Part shown: in pieces, positions 9,712-19,241 of the stretch
How the letters are laid out: every line of letters starts with the position of its first letter
How positions within the stretch are numbered: position 1 is the stretch's first letter
Origin: Desulfosoma caldarium
GTDB taxonomy: Bacteria; Desulfobacterota; Syntrophobacteria; Syntrophobacterales; DSM-9756
Assembly (NCBI RefSeq): GCF_003751385.1
Contig: NZ_RJVA01000009.1
Coordinates: 434,001 to 498,000 of the forward strand
DNA: 64,000 bases
Direction: 5' to 3'
Program-made: the position numbers and the translations under genes
The notes under the pieces: model-generated
The model's input: the letters and a program-made list of their open reading frames with translations, nothing else
Told to the model about the DNA's origin: nothing
The model's database searches: none

Positions 9712-10010
9712 ACGCCCAGAATTTGGTATCCCTCACTGTGTAACGCCACCAAGTGGTCCATCACGGGCTCAAGAATGCGGTGGCCATGACGTTGGAAATT
9801 CGGGTGCTCGTATTGTTCTCGGGTCATGCCCCAGCGATTCATGCCCAATTACGTGACTTCGGGGCACGGTCATTGGAATAACCCGTGCCCTTTCTCCCAA
9901 TGCTCTTGCAAAGCTTCCATATAAACGCCAGGATCGTTCGCCAATGGATAGACTTTTGTCTGGACTTTCAAAAAGGCAGTGGCATACCACCAAAAGACGC
10001 CCCAATCTTC
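9712..10010 (-). pseudogene. TudS/DUF523-like desulfidase remnant
   Basis: Minus-strand translation in two frames gives a recognisable but broken member of the TudS-related (DUF523-like) family: CHCLFES near 9990, then after a frameshift PLANDPGVYMEALQEHW, a TGA, PCPEVT, a TAA, then NRWGMTREQYEHPNF and LGVVGMG, followed by a TAG. The intact family carries HCLLN, PCPE, RWGM and SPSCG motifs; the last is missing because the sequence switches to the binding-protein remnant near 9705. Three stops and a frameshift exclude a functional product. Confidence 0.6.
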
Positions 10011-10519
10011 TCACCGTCTTCCTCCTAAAAAGCCTTTTGCCGCTTCCAGCGAAAATACTGGATAAGACCGTGGGGTTGTTTAAGCTCAATACTATATGTT
10101 GATAGTTATGTGTTCTAGTATTGAGTTTTGCGATCGTCTCCATAGAAAGCTGGTATGGTGGGCAAAAATCAACGTGAGGAGCCGGCTTTTTTTCACAGCA
10201 CGGCAAGGGCCTAAAAACGGGCATGACAGGTGATTCTAGGGGCAGGGTTTGAGACCGAGTTCCCCAACTTTAAGGGGGGCGCCCAACGGTCGTGCACTGG
10301 TCCCCAGACCACGAGGGCACGATCCTACCATGCAAGGACCTTAAGGTTTCTTCATGAGAAAAGACACCCTCCGCCCACGTGGTTGCTCGTAGAAAGCCCA
10401 TCACCACGTCTTGACCCGCAGGGATCTTTGAAGGCTTCATCAGCGCGCGGATGATTTTTTGAAAGGGGTCATTGTGTCCAATGCCTACGTCGATGACATT
10501 CAAGAAAAGGGAGGAACGC
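10011..10519. other. Gene-free stretch, possible further remnants
   Basis: I see no intact gene in these 509 bases. The minus strand around 10360-10510 gives a protein-like run (NVIDVGIGHNDPFQKIIRAL) without a start or end, which may be another decayed gene, but I do not recognise it. The last bases hold the ribosome-binding site of the next gene. Confidence 0.4.
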
Positions 10520-11353
10520 ATGGCACTGATTCGTGTGGACGTGGAAAAATGTGATCGGGATGGAACGTGCGCTCGGGTGTGTCCCGCGGGCATCCTTGCG
10601 GTGGATGCCAAGACGGGACCGGCCGTGCGCCGAGGCATGGCTTCTTTTTGCATTGCCTGTGGGCACTGCGTGGCCGCGTGCCCTCGGGGCGCTCTGGATC
10701 ATGCTCGGGCCCCTCGAGCGGCCCAAAGCCCTCTGGAACGCTTTCCCGTGCTGGATCCGGAAACGGCTCTGCGCTTTCTTCGATCACGGCGCTCCACGCG
10801 CTGCTACCGCCCCGAAAGCGTACCGAAAGACGTCTTGGAAAAGGTCCTGCAAGCCGCTCGATACGCTCCGTCGGGCCACAACTCCCAAGGACTGACCTTT
10901 ACCGTGATTCTTTCCCGAGAGGGCGTGGCCGCCGTTCGGGACATGGTTGTCCAGTGGATGCGAGATCTTGTGGACCAGGGGTCGCCTCTCGCCACCCAGT
11001 GGCACATGGCGGGCATCGTGCGAGCTTATGAACGAGGCGAAGACCCTATTGTGCGCCATGCCCCGCACCTGATCGTGGCCTCGGCCCCGAGATCCCACAA
11101 GGCCGCCCGCGTGACCACCTACCTGGCCCTGGAATACGTGGAACTTTACGCCACGACGTGGGGTGTGGGCACATGCTGGGCGGGATACGTCAACGCCTTT
11201 GCCATGGAACGCCCTGACCTGGGGCACTTTCTGGGCCTTTCTGAAGACCACGCCGTCATGGGCTGTCTGATGGCCGGCTATCCCGAGGTGCGCTTTCGAC
11301 GGCTTCCGGAACGCGATCCCCTGCAGGTGCGCTGGTGGCCGGGGGCCCACTGA
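10520..11353 (+). CDS. Ferredoxin-nitroreductase fusion protein
   Basis: The 277-residue protein joins an N-terminal 2[4Fe-4S] ferredoxin domain (CDRDGTCARVCP at ~11-22 and CIACGHCVAACP at ~45-56) to a nitroreductase-fold FMN domain (RRSTRCYRPESVPKDVLEKV, then RYAPSGHNSQ). Such fusions are common in anaerobes; electrons probably pass from ferredoxin clusters to FMN, but the substrate is unknown. The start at 10520 follows GGGAGGAACGC; the frame is open 16 codons further upstream without a ribosome-binding site. It lies upstream of the hydrogenase operon but is separated by 317 bases with its own promoter-like signals. Confidence 0.85.
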   Translation: MALIRVDVEKCDRDGTCARVCPAGILAVDAKTGPAVRRGMASFCIACGHCVAACPRGALDHARAPRAAQSPLERFPVLDPETALRFLRSRRSTRCYRPESVPKDVLEKVLQAARYAPSGHNSQGLTFTVILSREGVAAVRDMVVQWMRDLVDQGSPLATQWHMAGIVRAYERGEDPIVRHAPHLIVASAPRSHKAARVTTYLALEYVELYATTWGVGTCWAGYVNAFAMERPDLGHFLGLSEDHAVMGCLMAGYPEVRFRRLPERDPLQVRWWPGAH

Positions 11354-11365
11354 AATTGTGCATTT

Positions 11366-11408
11366 TGTGCAAAAAATACTTGCACACTTTTTTCGCCCAT
11401 CGTAAGGT
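11366..11408 (+). promoter_or_regulatory. Dyad operator overlapping a promoter-like sequence
   Basis: TGTGCAA and TTGCACA form a perfect 7-base inverted repeat around a 7-base spacer (11366-11386). The right arm is also a good -35 (TTGCAC), 17 bases before TAAGGT, a possible -10. This is the only regulatory-looking site in the long leader before hdrA, so it probably controls the hydrogenase operon. The regulator is unknown. About 260 bases of leader follow it. Confidence 0.45.
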
Positions 11409-11670
11409 TCGCCGCGATACCTCAGCACGAAGGCGTCCGCGCCTTTGGCACCAACGCGCCGGCCCCGGTCAACTCGGCCTTTTTATCCGGCGCGTAAAGC
11501 TCTTCAGGCGCCATGGCGCGGATGGACGGCGCGGCGGGCCCCGTTTTACGGGCGCCTTGCCTTGAAAACCTTTGCGGAAAAGGTCCAAAAGGTCCCGAGA
11601 TTTCGGAGCGCGCTTGGCCGTATCAGGAATCGCCCCGGTGGGGCGGTTGGATACCCATGGAGGAAAAGCT

Positions 11671-14600
11671 ATGCATGCACAACCCCTTGGATCGATCATG
11701 GTGGTGGGAGGTGGCATTGCGGGCATTCAAGCCACCCTGGATTTGGCCGATTCCGGCTACAAAGTCATCCTTGTGGAAAAATCTTCGGGCATCGGCGGGG
11801 TCATGGCCCAGCTGGACAAGACCTTTCCCACCAACGACTGTGCCATGTGAATTATCGCGCCCAAGCTGGTCGAGGTCGGCCGCCATCTCAACGTCGAACT
11901 GCTTACCCTTTCCGAAATCGTCCACGTCACGGGATCTTTAGGACACTTTCAGGTCACGGTGCATCAGCGCCCACGATATGTGGACATGGACAAGTGCATC
12001 GCCTGCGGGCTGTGCGCCGAAAAATGTCCGAAAAAAGTGGATGACCCCTTTAACATGGGCCGAGGCAAGCGCAAAGCGGCGTACATCAAGTACGGCCAAG
12101 CCGTCCCCTTGAAATACGCCATCGATGCCGACCACTGTCTTTACCTGACTCGAGGCAAGTGTCGCGCCTGCGAAAAGTTCTGTCCCACGGGCGCCATCAA
12201 CTTTCAGGACACGGATAAGACGTTCACCATGGATGTGGGGGCCGTAATTGTGGCCGCGGGCTTTGAGCCCTTTGACCCCACGCGGTTGGATACGTACGGT
12301 TACGGCCACATTCGTGATGTGGTGACCGGCTTGGAATACGAGCGTTTGTTGGCCTCCAACGGGCCTTATCAGGGTCATCTCGTGCGCCCTTCCGATGAGC
12401 AGGAACCTCGGCGAATCGCCTGGATACAGTGCGTCGGGTCGCGCAATATTCATCAGTGCACCAACGCCTATTGCTCAAGCGTCTGCTGCATGTATGCCAT
12501 CAAACAGGCCCTGGTGACGGCCGAGCACTGCAGCGGCAACGATCTGCAGCACGCCGTCTTTTACATGGACATGCGCACGCACGGAAAGGAATTTGAACGC
12601 TACCTGATGCATGCCCAAGAGGTGGGCGTGCGGTTCATTCGAGCCCGCCCCCATACCATCGAACCCGGGCCGGACAACAAAGGGGCGGTGATCCAGTACG
12701 TGGACGACACGGGGCACGCCGTCTCGGAAGCCTTTGACATGGTGGTCTTGTCCATCGGCTTGGAAGCGCCCAAAGATGCGCAAAGCCTGGCCGCCGCGCT
12801 GGGCATTGAGCTCACGGCCCATCGGTTTGCCAAGACTTCGGGCTTCAATCCGGTCACCACAACCCGCCCCGGCATCTACGCCACCGGCGCCTTTCATGGG
12901 CCCAAAGCCATTCCCCACGCGGTGACGGAAGCCTCCACGGCGGCGGCCGAAGGCGCGCGCGCTCTGTGGACCGCTCGAGGAAGCCTCACCCGCGCCAAGA
13001 CCTACCCCGAGGAACGCGAAGTGAGTGGAGAACCGCCGAGAATCGGTGTTTTTGTTTGTTCGTGCGGCATCAACATCGCCAACACGGTGGATGTCAAGGC
13101 GGTGGCCGAGTACGCCCGAACGCTTCCTCACGTGGTTCACGTGGAAAACAATTTGTTCACCTGTTCGGCGGACACGCAGATTCTTATCGCGCAAAAGATC
13201 AAGGAAATGGGGCTGAACCGCATTGTGGTGGCCGCGTGCACGCCGCGAACCCACGAACCCCTATTTCAAGACACCCTGCGCGAAGCGGGACTCAACCCCT
13301 TTCTGGTGGAAATGGCCAACATTCGCAATCAGAACGCCTGGGTTCATCAGCAGGATTCACAAAAAGCCACGGAAAAGGCCAAGGATCAGGTGCGCATGGC
13401 CGTGGCCAAAGCGGCCCTCAACGCCCCGATCAGCCGTCTCAAGGTCAATGTGATTCAAAAGGCCTTGGTGGTGGGAGGCGGCGTGGCTGGGATGAACGCG
13501 GCGCTGTATCTGGCGGACCAAGGCTTTCAGGCCGTCTTGGTGGAAAAAGCGGACCGGTTGGGAGGCCATGCCTGGAATCTTCTGGAAAACGATCAAGGGG
13601 AACCGGTCCGGCCCATGCTGGAAGCGCTCATCGCCCAGGTGGAAAACCATCCCCGCATCACGGTCCTGAAATCGGCGCAGCTCAAGACGGTGGAAGGTTC
13701 CGTGGGTAGTTTTCGAAGCCTCGTGAGCGTCAACGGAGAAGAACGGGAAATCCTTTACGGCGCCGCGGTGTTAGCTCTGGGAGGCCGTCAGGCCGAGCCG
13801 GACGAATACCTTTACGGCCAGGATTCCCGCGTGATGACACATCTTCAATGGGATGCGTTCATGGCTGAGCAACCGGACGCGGTGCGTGCGGCTCACCGTG
13901 CCGTGTTCATTCAGTGTGTGGGATCGCGCGAACCACGGCGCCCCTATTGTTCGCGGCTCTGCTGCACGCATACGGTCAAGAGCGCCCTTCGCATGAAGGC
14001 CATGAACCCCGATATGGACATTTACGTTCTGTATCGGGACATGCGCACCTACGGCATGCGGGAAGAGCTCTACCAAAAGGCTCGAGCCATGGGTGTTGTG
14101 TTCGTTCAATACACGCTGGGCACAAAGCCTCAGGTGGCGGTCCACAACGGGGCCTTACAGGTTGAGGTGCTTGATCCCATTTTGCAGCGCAGGCTGCGCA
14201 TCCCCGCCGATTATGTGGTCTTGGCCACAGCCATCGAACCCAACGCCACCCACGATGCGGTCGATCTTTTCAAGTGCAGCGTCAACGCCGACGGCTTTCT
14301 CACCGAAGCCCATCCCAAGCTGCGTCCCGTGGACCTCACGGTAGACGGCCTTTTTGTGGCCGGCCTGTGCCATTATCCCAAGCCCCTGGACGAAACCATT
14401 GCGCAGGCGCGAGCCGCAGCCTCTCGAGCGGCCGTGCTGCTTTCCAAAGAAGAGATGCAGCTGGACGCCATCAAATCCTACGTCACGGAAAAATGCGACG
14501 GCTGCGCCCTGTGCCTGGATGTCTGCCCGTACCACGCCATTGCCTTGGAGGAGGTCAAAGGATCGGCGGTGCGTCGGCGCATTCGAACCGACCCGGCCTT

Positions 14601-14718
14601 GTGCAAGGGCTGCGGGCTTTGTGAAGCGACGTGTCCCAAAGGGGGCGTCCTGGTGCACGGCTTTACCCTGAACCAGTTGGCAGCGCAGATCGACGCCTTG
14701 TTGGCTGAAGTTTGTTAA
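11671..14718 (+). CDS. hdrA: HdrA-type FAD/iron-sulfur subunit, selenoprotein (Sec60, UGA 11848-11850)
   Basis: HdrA is the FAD subunit that performs flavin-based electron bifurcation in heterodisulfide reductase-like complexes. The frame runs from an ATG after GGAGGAAAAGCT through one TGA (11848-11850) to 14718, 1015 residues. The TGA sits in [21 protein letters not shown], a site that is Cys in most HdrA and Sec in some. Order: FAD Rossmann motif [11 protein letters not shown] (~14), Sec60, two [4Fe-4S] sets (~109-119, ~164-172), an HdrA N-terminal-like block ([12 protein letters not shown]), a second FAD motif [11 protein letters not shown] (~602), and a C-terminal double ferredoxin (~942 onward). 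This is the long, duplicated form, not the ~650-residue methanogen form. It leads the hdrA-mvhD-frhB-mvhG-mvhA operon. Confidence 0.92.
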
Positions 14719-14783
14719 ATTCCATCAATGGTGCAGGATCGATCCAGAACAAGGACCCTGCGGCCCACAAAGGAGCGCATTCG

Positions 14784-15224
14784 ATGAACGAAACCTTTGA
14801 ACCCGTGATCGTCGGTTTTCTATGCAACTGGTGCGCCTATGCCGGCGGGGATCTGGCCGGTGTCTCCCGGCTTCAATACCCCCCAAACATGAGGCCCATA
14901 CGGGTCATGTGTTCGGGCATGGTGCCTCCGGACCTCATTGCCAGAGCGCTGCTCAAGGGTGCCGACGGCGTTCTGGTTATGGGCTGACACCTGGGCGAAT
15001 GTCATTACCTGGACGGTAATAAAAAAGCCCTGGCCCGAAGCCACGCCGTACGCATCGCCCTGGAAAACCTCGGCATCGACCCGCAACGGTTCGCCATTGA
15101 ATGGGTTTCCTCCGCCGAAGCCCCGCGGTTTGCCCAACTGGTGACCCGGTTTACGGAAAAGGTTCGAGCCCTCGGCCCCAATCCTTTAAAGGAATCGGGG
15201 GCGGGCCAAGCCCGGTGCGCCTGA
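14784..15224 (+). CDS. mvhD: MvhD-like [2Fe-2S] linker subunit, selenoprotein (Sec68, UGA 14985-14987)
   Basis: MvhD passes electrons from the [NiFe] hydrogenase to HdrA. The gene starts at an ATG after AAAGGAGCG, runs through an in-frame TGA (codon 68) and ends at 15224, giving 146 residues. The context is GVLVMG-U-HLGECHYLDGN. The paralogue at 61421-61897 has GVWVSG-C-HPGDCHYIEGN at the same place, direct evidence inside this window that the TGA stands where Cys is otherwise used. Methanogen VhuD is also a known selenoprotein. Other conserved cysteines are FLCNWCAYAG and VMCSGMV. A 65-base gap separates it from hdrA and 14 bases from the frhB-like gene. Confidence 0.92.
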
Positions 15225-15238
15225 AAGGAGGAGCGGCA

Positions 15239-16351
15239 ATGAAAACTTTTTTCCATTTGCTCCAAGAGGTGATCAAGCCGGGATTGTGTCATCGATGCGG
15301 CGGCTGCGTCTCCCTATGCACTTCCGTCAACTACGGCGCCCTGGAAATCGGCGAAGATGGCCGCCCTCGGTACAAAGACGTGGAAAAATGCATCGAATGC
15401 GGCCTGTGCCACGCGGTCTGCCCCGAAATCGACGAATTGGAGCCGGAGACACGCCACCGCCTGAGTTGGAGCGCCCCCATTGGGCGCGTTCTGAGCGCGG
15501 GCGTCGCCCGCGCTTCAGACGCCGCAGTGCGCGCTCACGCCACGGACGGTGGTTTGGTTACGGCTCTGTTGCTGCATCTGTTTCACACAGGGCGCATCGA
15601 CGGGGCCATTGTGGCCAAGCGAGTGGGCCCGTACCAGCGGGAGCCTTATTTGGCCACATCGCCTGAAGAGATCATGGAGTCTCGGGGGTTTTTCTTTGAT
15701 ACCAGCCATAATGTGGCGGGGCTGGGCGATGCTTACATGGCGCGAGCCAGCGTGGAAGCCATGAGCCCTCTGATGAGCAAAGGGCTTCGCCGGGTGGCCC
15801 TTGTGGGAACCCCGTGTCAAATTCAGGCGTTTCGACGCATGGAAACCTTGGGCGTCGTGCCGTCCGAATCGGTGGCGTTCTGCTTTGGCCTCTATTGTTC
15901 CGGGAACTTCCTTTTCGACGAACCCCATCGCCTGGAACTGGCGCGAGCCGGAAATTTTTCCTGGGATCAGGTGGTCAAGATGAACGTCAAGGAATTTTTT
16001 CAGGTCCACCTTCAGGACGGCACGGTGCGGCACTTAGACCTTCATGTTCTGGACCGCCTCAAACGGCACGCCTGCCGATACTGCGAAGACTACAGCGCCG
16101 AAGTGGCGGACATTTCCTTCGGCGGCCTTGGCGCTCCCGAAGGCTGGACGTCCTTCATCACGCGAACTCCCAAGGGCCGCGCCGCCTATTTGGATGCGCG
16201 AGGCCGAACGGTGGAAGAAATGGATCGTCATCAAGACCCAGGCCTGTCGGACAAGGTTCTTGAAGCGGTCATGAGGGCGGCGGCGCGTAAACGCGCCGAG
16301 GCCAGGGAGCATCGCCGTGAATTGGGAAAAGCTGTGGTTGTCGCCCTGTAA
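15239..16351 (+). CDS. FrhB/FdhB-type FAD iron-sulfur subunit
   Basis: The 370-residue protein has an N-terminal double [4Fe-4S] ferredoxin (CHRCGGCVSLC at ~18-28, KCIECGLCHAVCP) followed by the FrhB/FdhB domains (VGTPCQIQAFRRM; CFGLYCSGNFLF; CRYCEDYSAEVADISFGG). In methanogens FrhB is the FAD subunit that reduces coenzyme F420; in sulfate reducers such proteins are electron-exchange subunits whose partner is often unknown. Start 15239 follows AAAGGAGGAGCGGCA; the open frame upstream overlaps the 3' end of mvhD. It replaces HdrB/HdrC in this operon, so it may be the low- or high-potential exit of the bifurcating complex. Confidence 0.88.
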   Translation: MKTFFHLLQEVIKPGLCHRCGGCVSLCTSVNYGALEIGEDGRPRYKDVEKCIECGLCHAVCPEIDELEPETRHRLSWSAPIGRVLSAGVARASDAAVRAHATDGGLVTALLLHLFHTGRIDGAIVAKRVGPYQREPYLATSPEEIMESRGFFFDTSHNVAGLGDAYMARASVEAMSPLMSKGLRRVALVGTPCQIQAFRRMETLGVVPSESVAFCFGLYCSGNFLFDEPHRLELARAGNFSWDQVVKMNVKEFFQVHLQDGTVRHLDLHVLDRLKRHACRYCEDYSAEVADISFGGLGAPEGWTSFITRTPKGRAAYLDARGRTVEEMDRHQDPGLSDKVLEAVMRAAARKRAEAREHRRELGKAVVVAL

Positions 16352-16387
16352 TGTTTTGGGGCGGATGCCGCGTGAGGAGGACCAGCC

Positions 16388-17326
16388 ATGTCAGTGACCG
16401 TAGCCAGTGAATGGCTCAATGCCTGTTCCGGATGTGAAATTTCCCTGGTGGATCTGGGGGAACGCCTTCTGGACGTGCTCAATCTTGTGGAAATCGTCCA
16501 TATGCCGGTTCTGTTGGATCACAAGTATTTCGGCCAGACCGGAGACAAAAAGCACGTGGATATTCCCGAAGCCGAAGTGGGTCTCATCAGCGGCGGCATT
16601 CGCAACGAAGAACATGCGCACATCGCTGCTCACATGCGATCCCGCTGCAAAGTGATCATCGCTTTGGGAACCTGCGCCACGCATGGAGGCATTCCCGCTT
16701 TGGCCAACAGCTTTCCGGTATCGGATCTTTTGGAACGGTGCTTTACCACGGAAAGTACCGACGAAAACCCTCGAACCTTTGAACCCCCTGTCCCTCAGCT
16801 TTTGGACAGATGCTCGGCCTTGGACGAACACATTGCCGTGGATGTGTACCTGCCGGGATGCCCGCCGCACCCAGACCAGCTCTTCTCGGCACTCACAGCC
16901 CTCGTGCAAGGAACAATGCCGGAACTTCCCGCCAAAAGCGTCTGCGACACGTGTCCGACGGTGCGCGAAGGCAAGGGAAAGCTGACGGAGCTGCGCCGAT
17001 TTTTGCAAAATCCTTTCTATTCCAGCCCGAGGGAACCTCTGGACAAGATGCCATGTCTTTTGGAACAGGGCTTCCTGTGCATGGGCCCTGTGACACGAGC
17101 CGGCTGCGGCGGGGACGCCACAACGCCGCGATGCATCGCCGCCCGAGTCCCCTGTCGCGGCTGTTACGGCCCCGTGCGCCACGACGGCAACCCCATGCTG
17201 GACATGCTCAACGCTTTGGCCTCCAACGGCATCGACGTCAAATCTCTTCCGGAATTCCCGTCGCTTCTGCGCTTTGCGGGAGCCCACCGGTTGCTCAGGC
17301 CTTCACGGCCGCGAAAGGAGCGTTAG
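16388..17326 (+). CDS. mvhG: [NiFe] hydrogenase small subunit, MvhG type
   Basis: The 312-residue protein is the iron-sulfur subunit of a cytoplasmic group-3c-type [NiFe] hydrogenase. The proximal-cluster motif is CSGCEISLVD (residues ~14-23), followed by GTCATHGG and the PGCPPHPDQ region, with further cysteines near the C-terminus (GAGCGG-like RAGCGGDATTPRC and CRGCYGP). It lacks a twin-arginine signal, consistent with a cytoplasmic enzyme. A GAGGAGGACC ribosome-binding site precedes the ATG, and the large-subunit gene follows after only 3 bases. Confidence 0.94.
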   Translation: MSVTVASEWLNACSGCEISLVDLGERLLDVLNLVEIVHMPVLLDHKYFGQTGDKKHVDIPEAEVGLISGGIRNEEHAHIAAHMRSRCKVIIALGTCATHGGIPALANSFPVSDLLERCFTTESTDENPRTFEPPVPQLLDRCSALDEHIAVDVYLPGCPPHPDQLFSALTALVQGTMPELPAKSVCDTCPTVREGKGKLTELRRFLQNPFYSSPREPLDKMPCLLEQGFLCMGPVTRAGCGGDATTPRCIAARVPCRGCYGPVRHDGNPMLDMLNALASNGIDVKSLPEFPSLLRFAGAHRLLRPSRPRKER

Positions 17327-17329
17327 ACC

Positions 17330-18787
17330 ATGAGTCGGGAGATTCATATTCAGCCCATCACGCGCATCGAAGGCCACGCCTCCATTCAGATTCAGCTCAA
17401 CGAGGCGGGCGATGTTCAGGATGCGCGCGTCAACATTATGTCTCTTCGAGGGTTTGAAAAATTCATCGAAGGCAAACCTGCCGAAGAGGTGCCTCGCATC
17501 GTCAGCCGCATCTGCGGCATCTGCCCCTGGATGCACCACTTGGCATCCAACAAGGCGGTGGACCGCTGCTTTGGTGTCACGCCACCCCCGGCCGCTCAAA
17601 AGCTGCGGGAACTCATGCAGACCATCGCCCATGCGGAAGATAAACTGCTGCACTTTTTCTTTTTGGCTGCCGCCGATTTCGTCATCGGCCCCGATGCTGA
17701 TTACTCGGTGCGCAACGTAATCGGCATCGCCAAGGCACATCCGGAACTGGCCCAAAAAGTGGTGCACATGCGGCATCGCGCCAAGATGGTTCTGGAAAAA
17801 TTCGCCGGCAAAGCCATCCATCCCATTGCGGGCGTGGTGGGTGGTTTTTCCAAACCCATGCTTGAAGAAGACCGCCGGGAAATTCTCGCCCAAATGCGGG
17901 AGCTGTTGGATTTTGCGCTGTTTACTTTGGAATTTGCCAAGACCAAAGTTTTTCCCCCGTACATGGAAACCATTCAGTCCCTGGGAGTCATTCGCACGGG
18001 ATTTATCGGCACGGTGGATGCGACGGGCGCCCTAAATCTTTACGACGGGCGTGTTCGCCTCATGAAACCCGACGGAACCTTTACGGAATTTGACGTTCAG
18101 GACTACGCCGACGTTCTCGGGGAACATGTGGAACCGTATTCCTACGCCAAAATGCCTTATGCCAAGGTGTGGAACGAAGGCTTTTGTCTCGACGAAAACA
18201 ACCCTCGAGGCATCTATCGGGCCAATACATTAGCCCGCATCAACGTGGCGGATCGCATCGCCACCCCTCGAGCGCAGGCGGAATTGGAGGAATTCCGCGA
18301 AAAATTCGGCCGCCCCGCCCAAGCGACGCTCCTCTATCACTGGGCCCGGCTTATCGAAGAAGTCTATGCCTGCGAGCACGCCATTGAACTCTTGGAGGAT
18401 CCCGAGATTTGCGATCCCCAGGTTCGGGCCGAGGTGGAACCTCGAGCGGGCCGCGGCGTCGGCAGCGTGGAGGCGCCCCGCGGAACCCTCATTCATGACT
18501 ACTCCACGGACGAGAACGGCTTGATCACTCGAGCCAATCTCATTGTCGGAACCACCCACAACATCGCTCCCATGAACCTGAGCGTTAAGCAGGCGGCTCG
18601 ATCCCTCATTCACCAAGGCGTCGTGGATCAGGGACTTTTGAACCGCGTGGAAATGGCGGTGCGCGCCTACGACCCCTGAATTTCCTGCGCCACTCATCGC
18701 CTGGACGGCGAATCGGCAATCCAGATCACCATCCTTGACGCGGCCGGAACTCCAATCGTCCGCTGGCCGCGATCGAGCACCGTCTGA
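17330..18787 (+). CDS. mvhA: [NiFeSe] hydrogenase large subunit, MvhA type, selenoprotein (Sec450, UGA 18677-18679)
   Basis: This is the catalytic large subunit that binds the Ni-Fe centre. The N-terminal ligand motif is RICGICPWMHH (~60-70). The C-terminal motif is DP-U-ISCATH, with TGA at 18677-18679 exactly at the first Ni-ligand Cys of the usual DPCxxCxxH. Without readthrough the product would lack two of its four metal ligands; the open frame continues 35 sense codons past the TGA to a second TGA at 18785-18787. Known parallels are VhuU of methanogens and the [NiFeSe] hydrogenases of Desulfovibrio and Desulfomicrobium. The residues after ATH would form the extension removed by a maturation protease; no such protease is encoded nearby. 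Length with Sec is 485 residues. Confidence 0.94.
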
Positions 18788-18830
18788 CACCTCACGGGGC
18801 GTGCTCGAAACGATTCATCGCCTCAACAGA

Positions 18831-18879
18831 AGGGGGCTCGGGTGCCTTTCATGCGCTTCGAAGCCCCCCTTTTTTTTTC
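18831..18879 (+). terminator. Rho-independent terminator of the hydrogenase operon
   Basis: An AGGGGGCT arm pairs with AGCCCCCCT about 22 bases later, followed by nine T residues. It lies 44 bases after the mvhA stop (second TGA), supporting that the operon ends after the Sec-containing C-terminus and not at the first TGA. Confidence 0.85.
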
Positions 18880-19241
18880 GGAAGGAACCCTATCCAGCCC
18901 ATGGGCAACCACTTGCGCGCCGCTCGTCACCCTTCCAAGCAAGCACTCCGTCAGCCCTGCTCGGTTAATTGAGATTTTGTGTGGAAACCGCGCCAATGTT
19001 GTGCGAGTTTCCTCGCAATCGGCCTCTTCAAACAACGCCCGTACGGGTTAAGATGACCTGGGGCCAGTCTCATCGACCACTACGCCGGCCGTCCAGGGTA
19101 CCGGTGGGCAAGTCCGAGAAAACGCCGGCCACCAGTCCATGGGCGGAATGTGGTGAAGGAGGCCGGATCGAAGGCTTTGTGTGCACGCCATTTTCATTTC
19201 GGGGTGCTTTCGGCACATAAGCGCTCAAGGCGTTGACGTTA
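18880..19241. other. Gene-free stretch after the hydrogenase operon
   Basis: I find no coding sequence with family resemblance here and no repeat or RNA structure I can name in either strand. Confidence 0.4.

Noticed and set aside
11848-11850. TGA in hdrA as a nonsense mutation or frameshift making a pseudogene
   Set aside because: The frame is intact on both sides, the TGA is exactly at a known Sec/Cys site, and two other genes of the operon show the same kind of TGA at cofactor sites.
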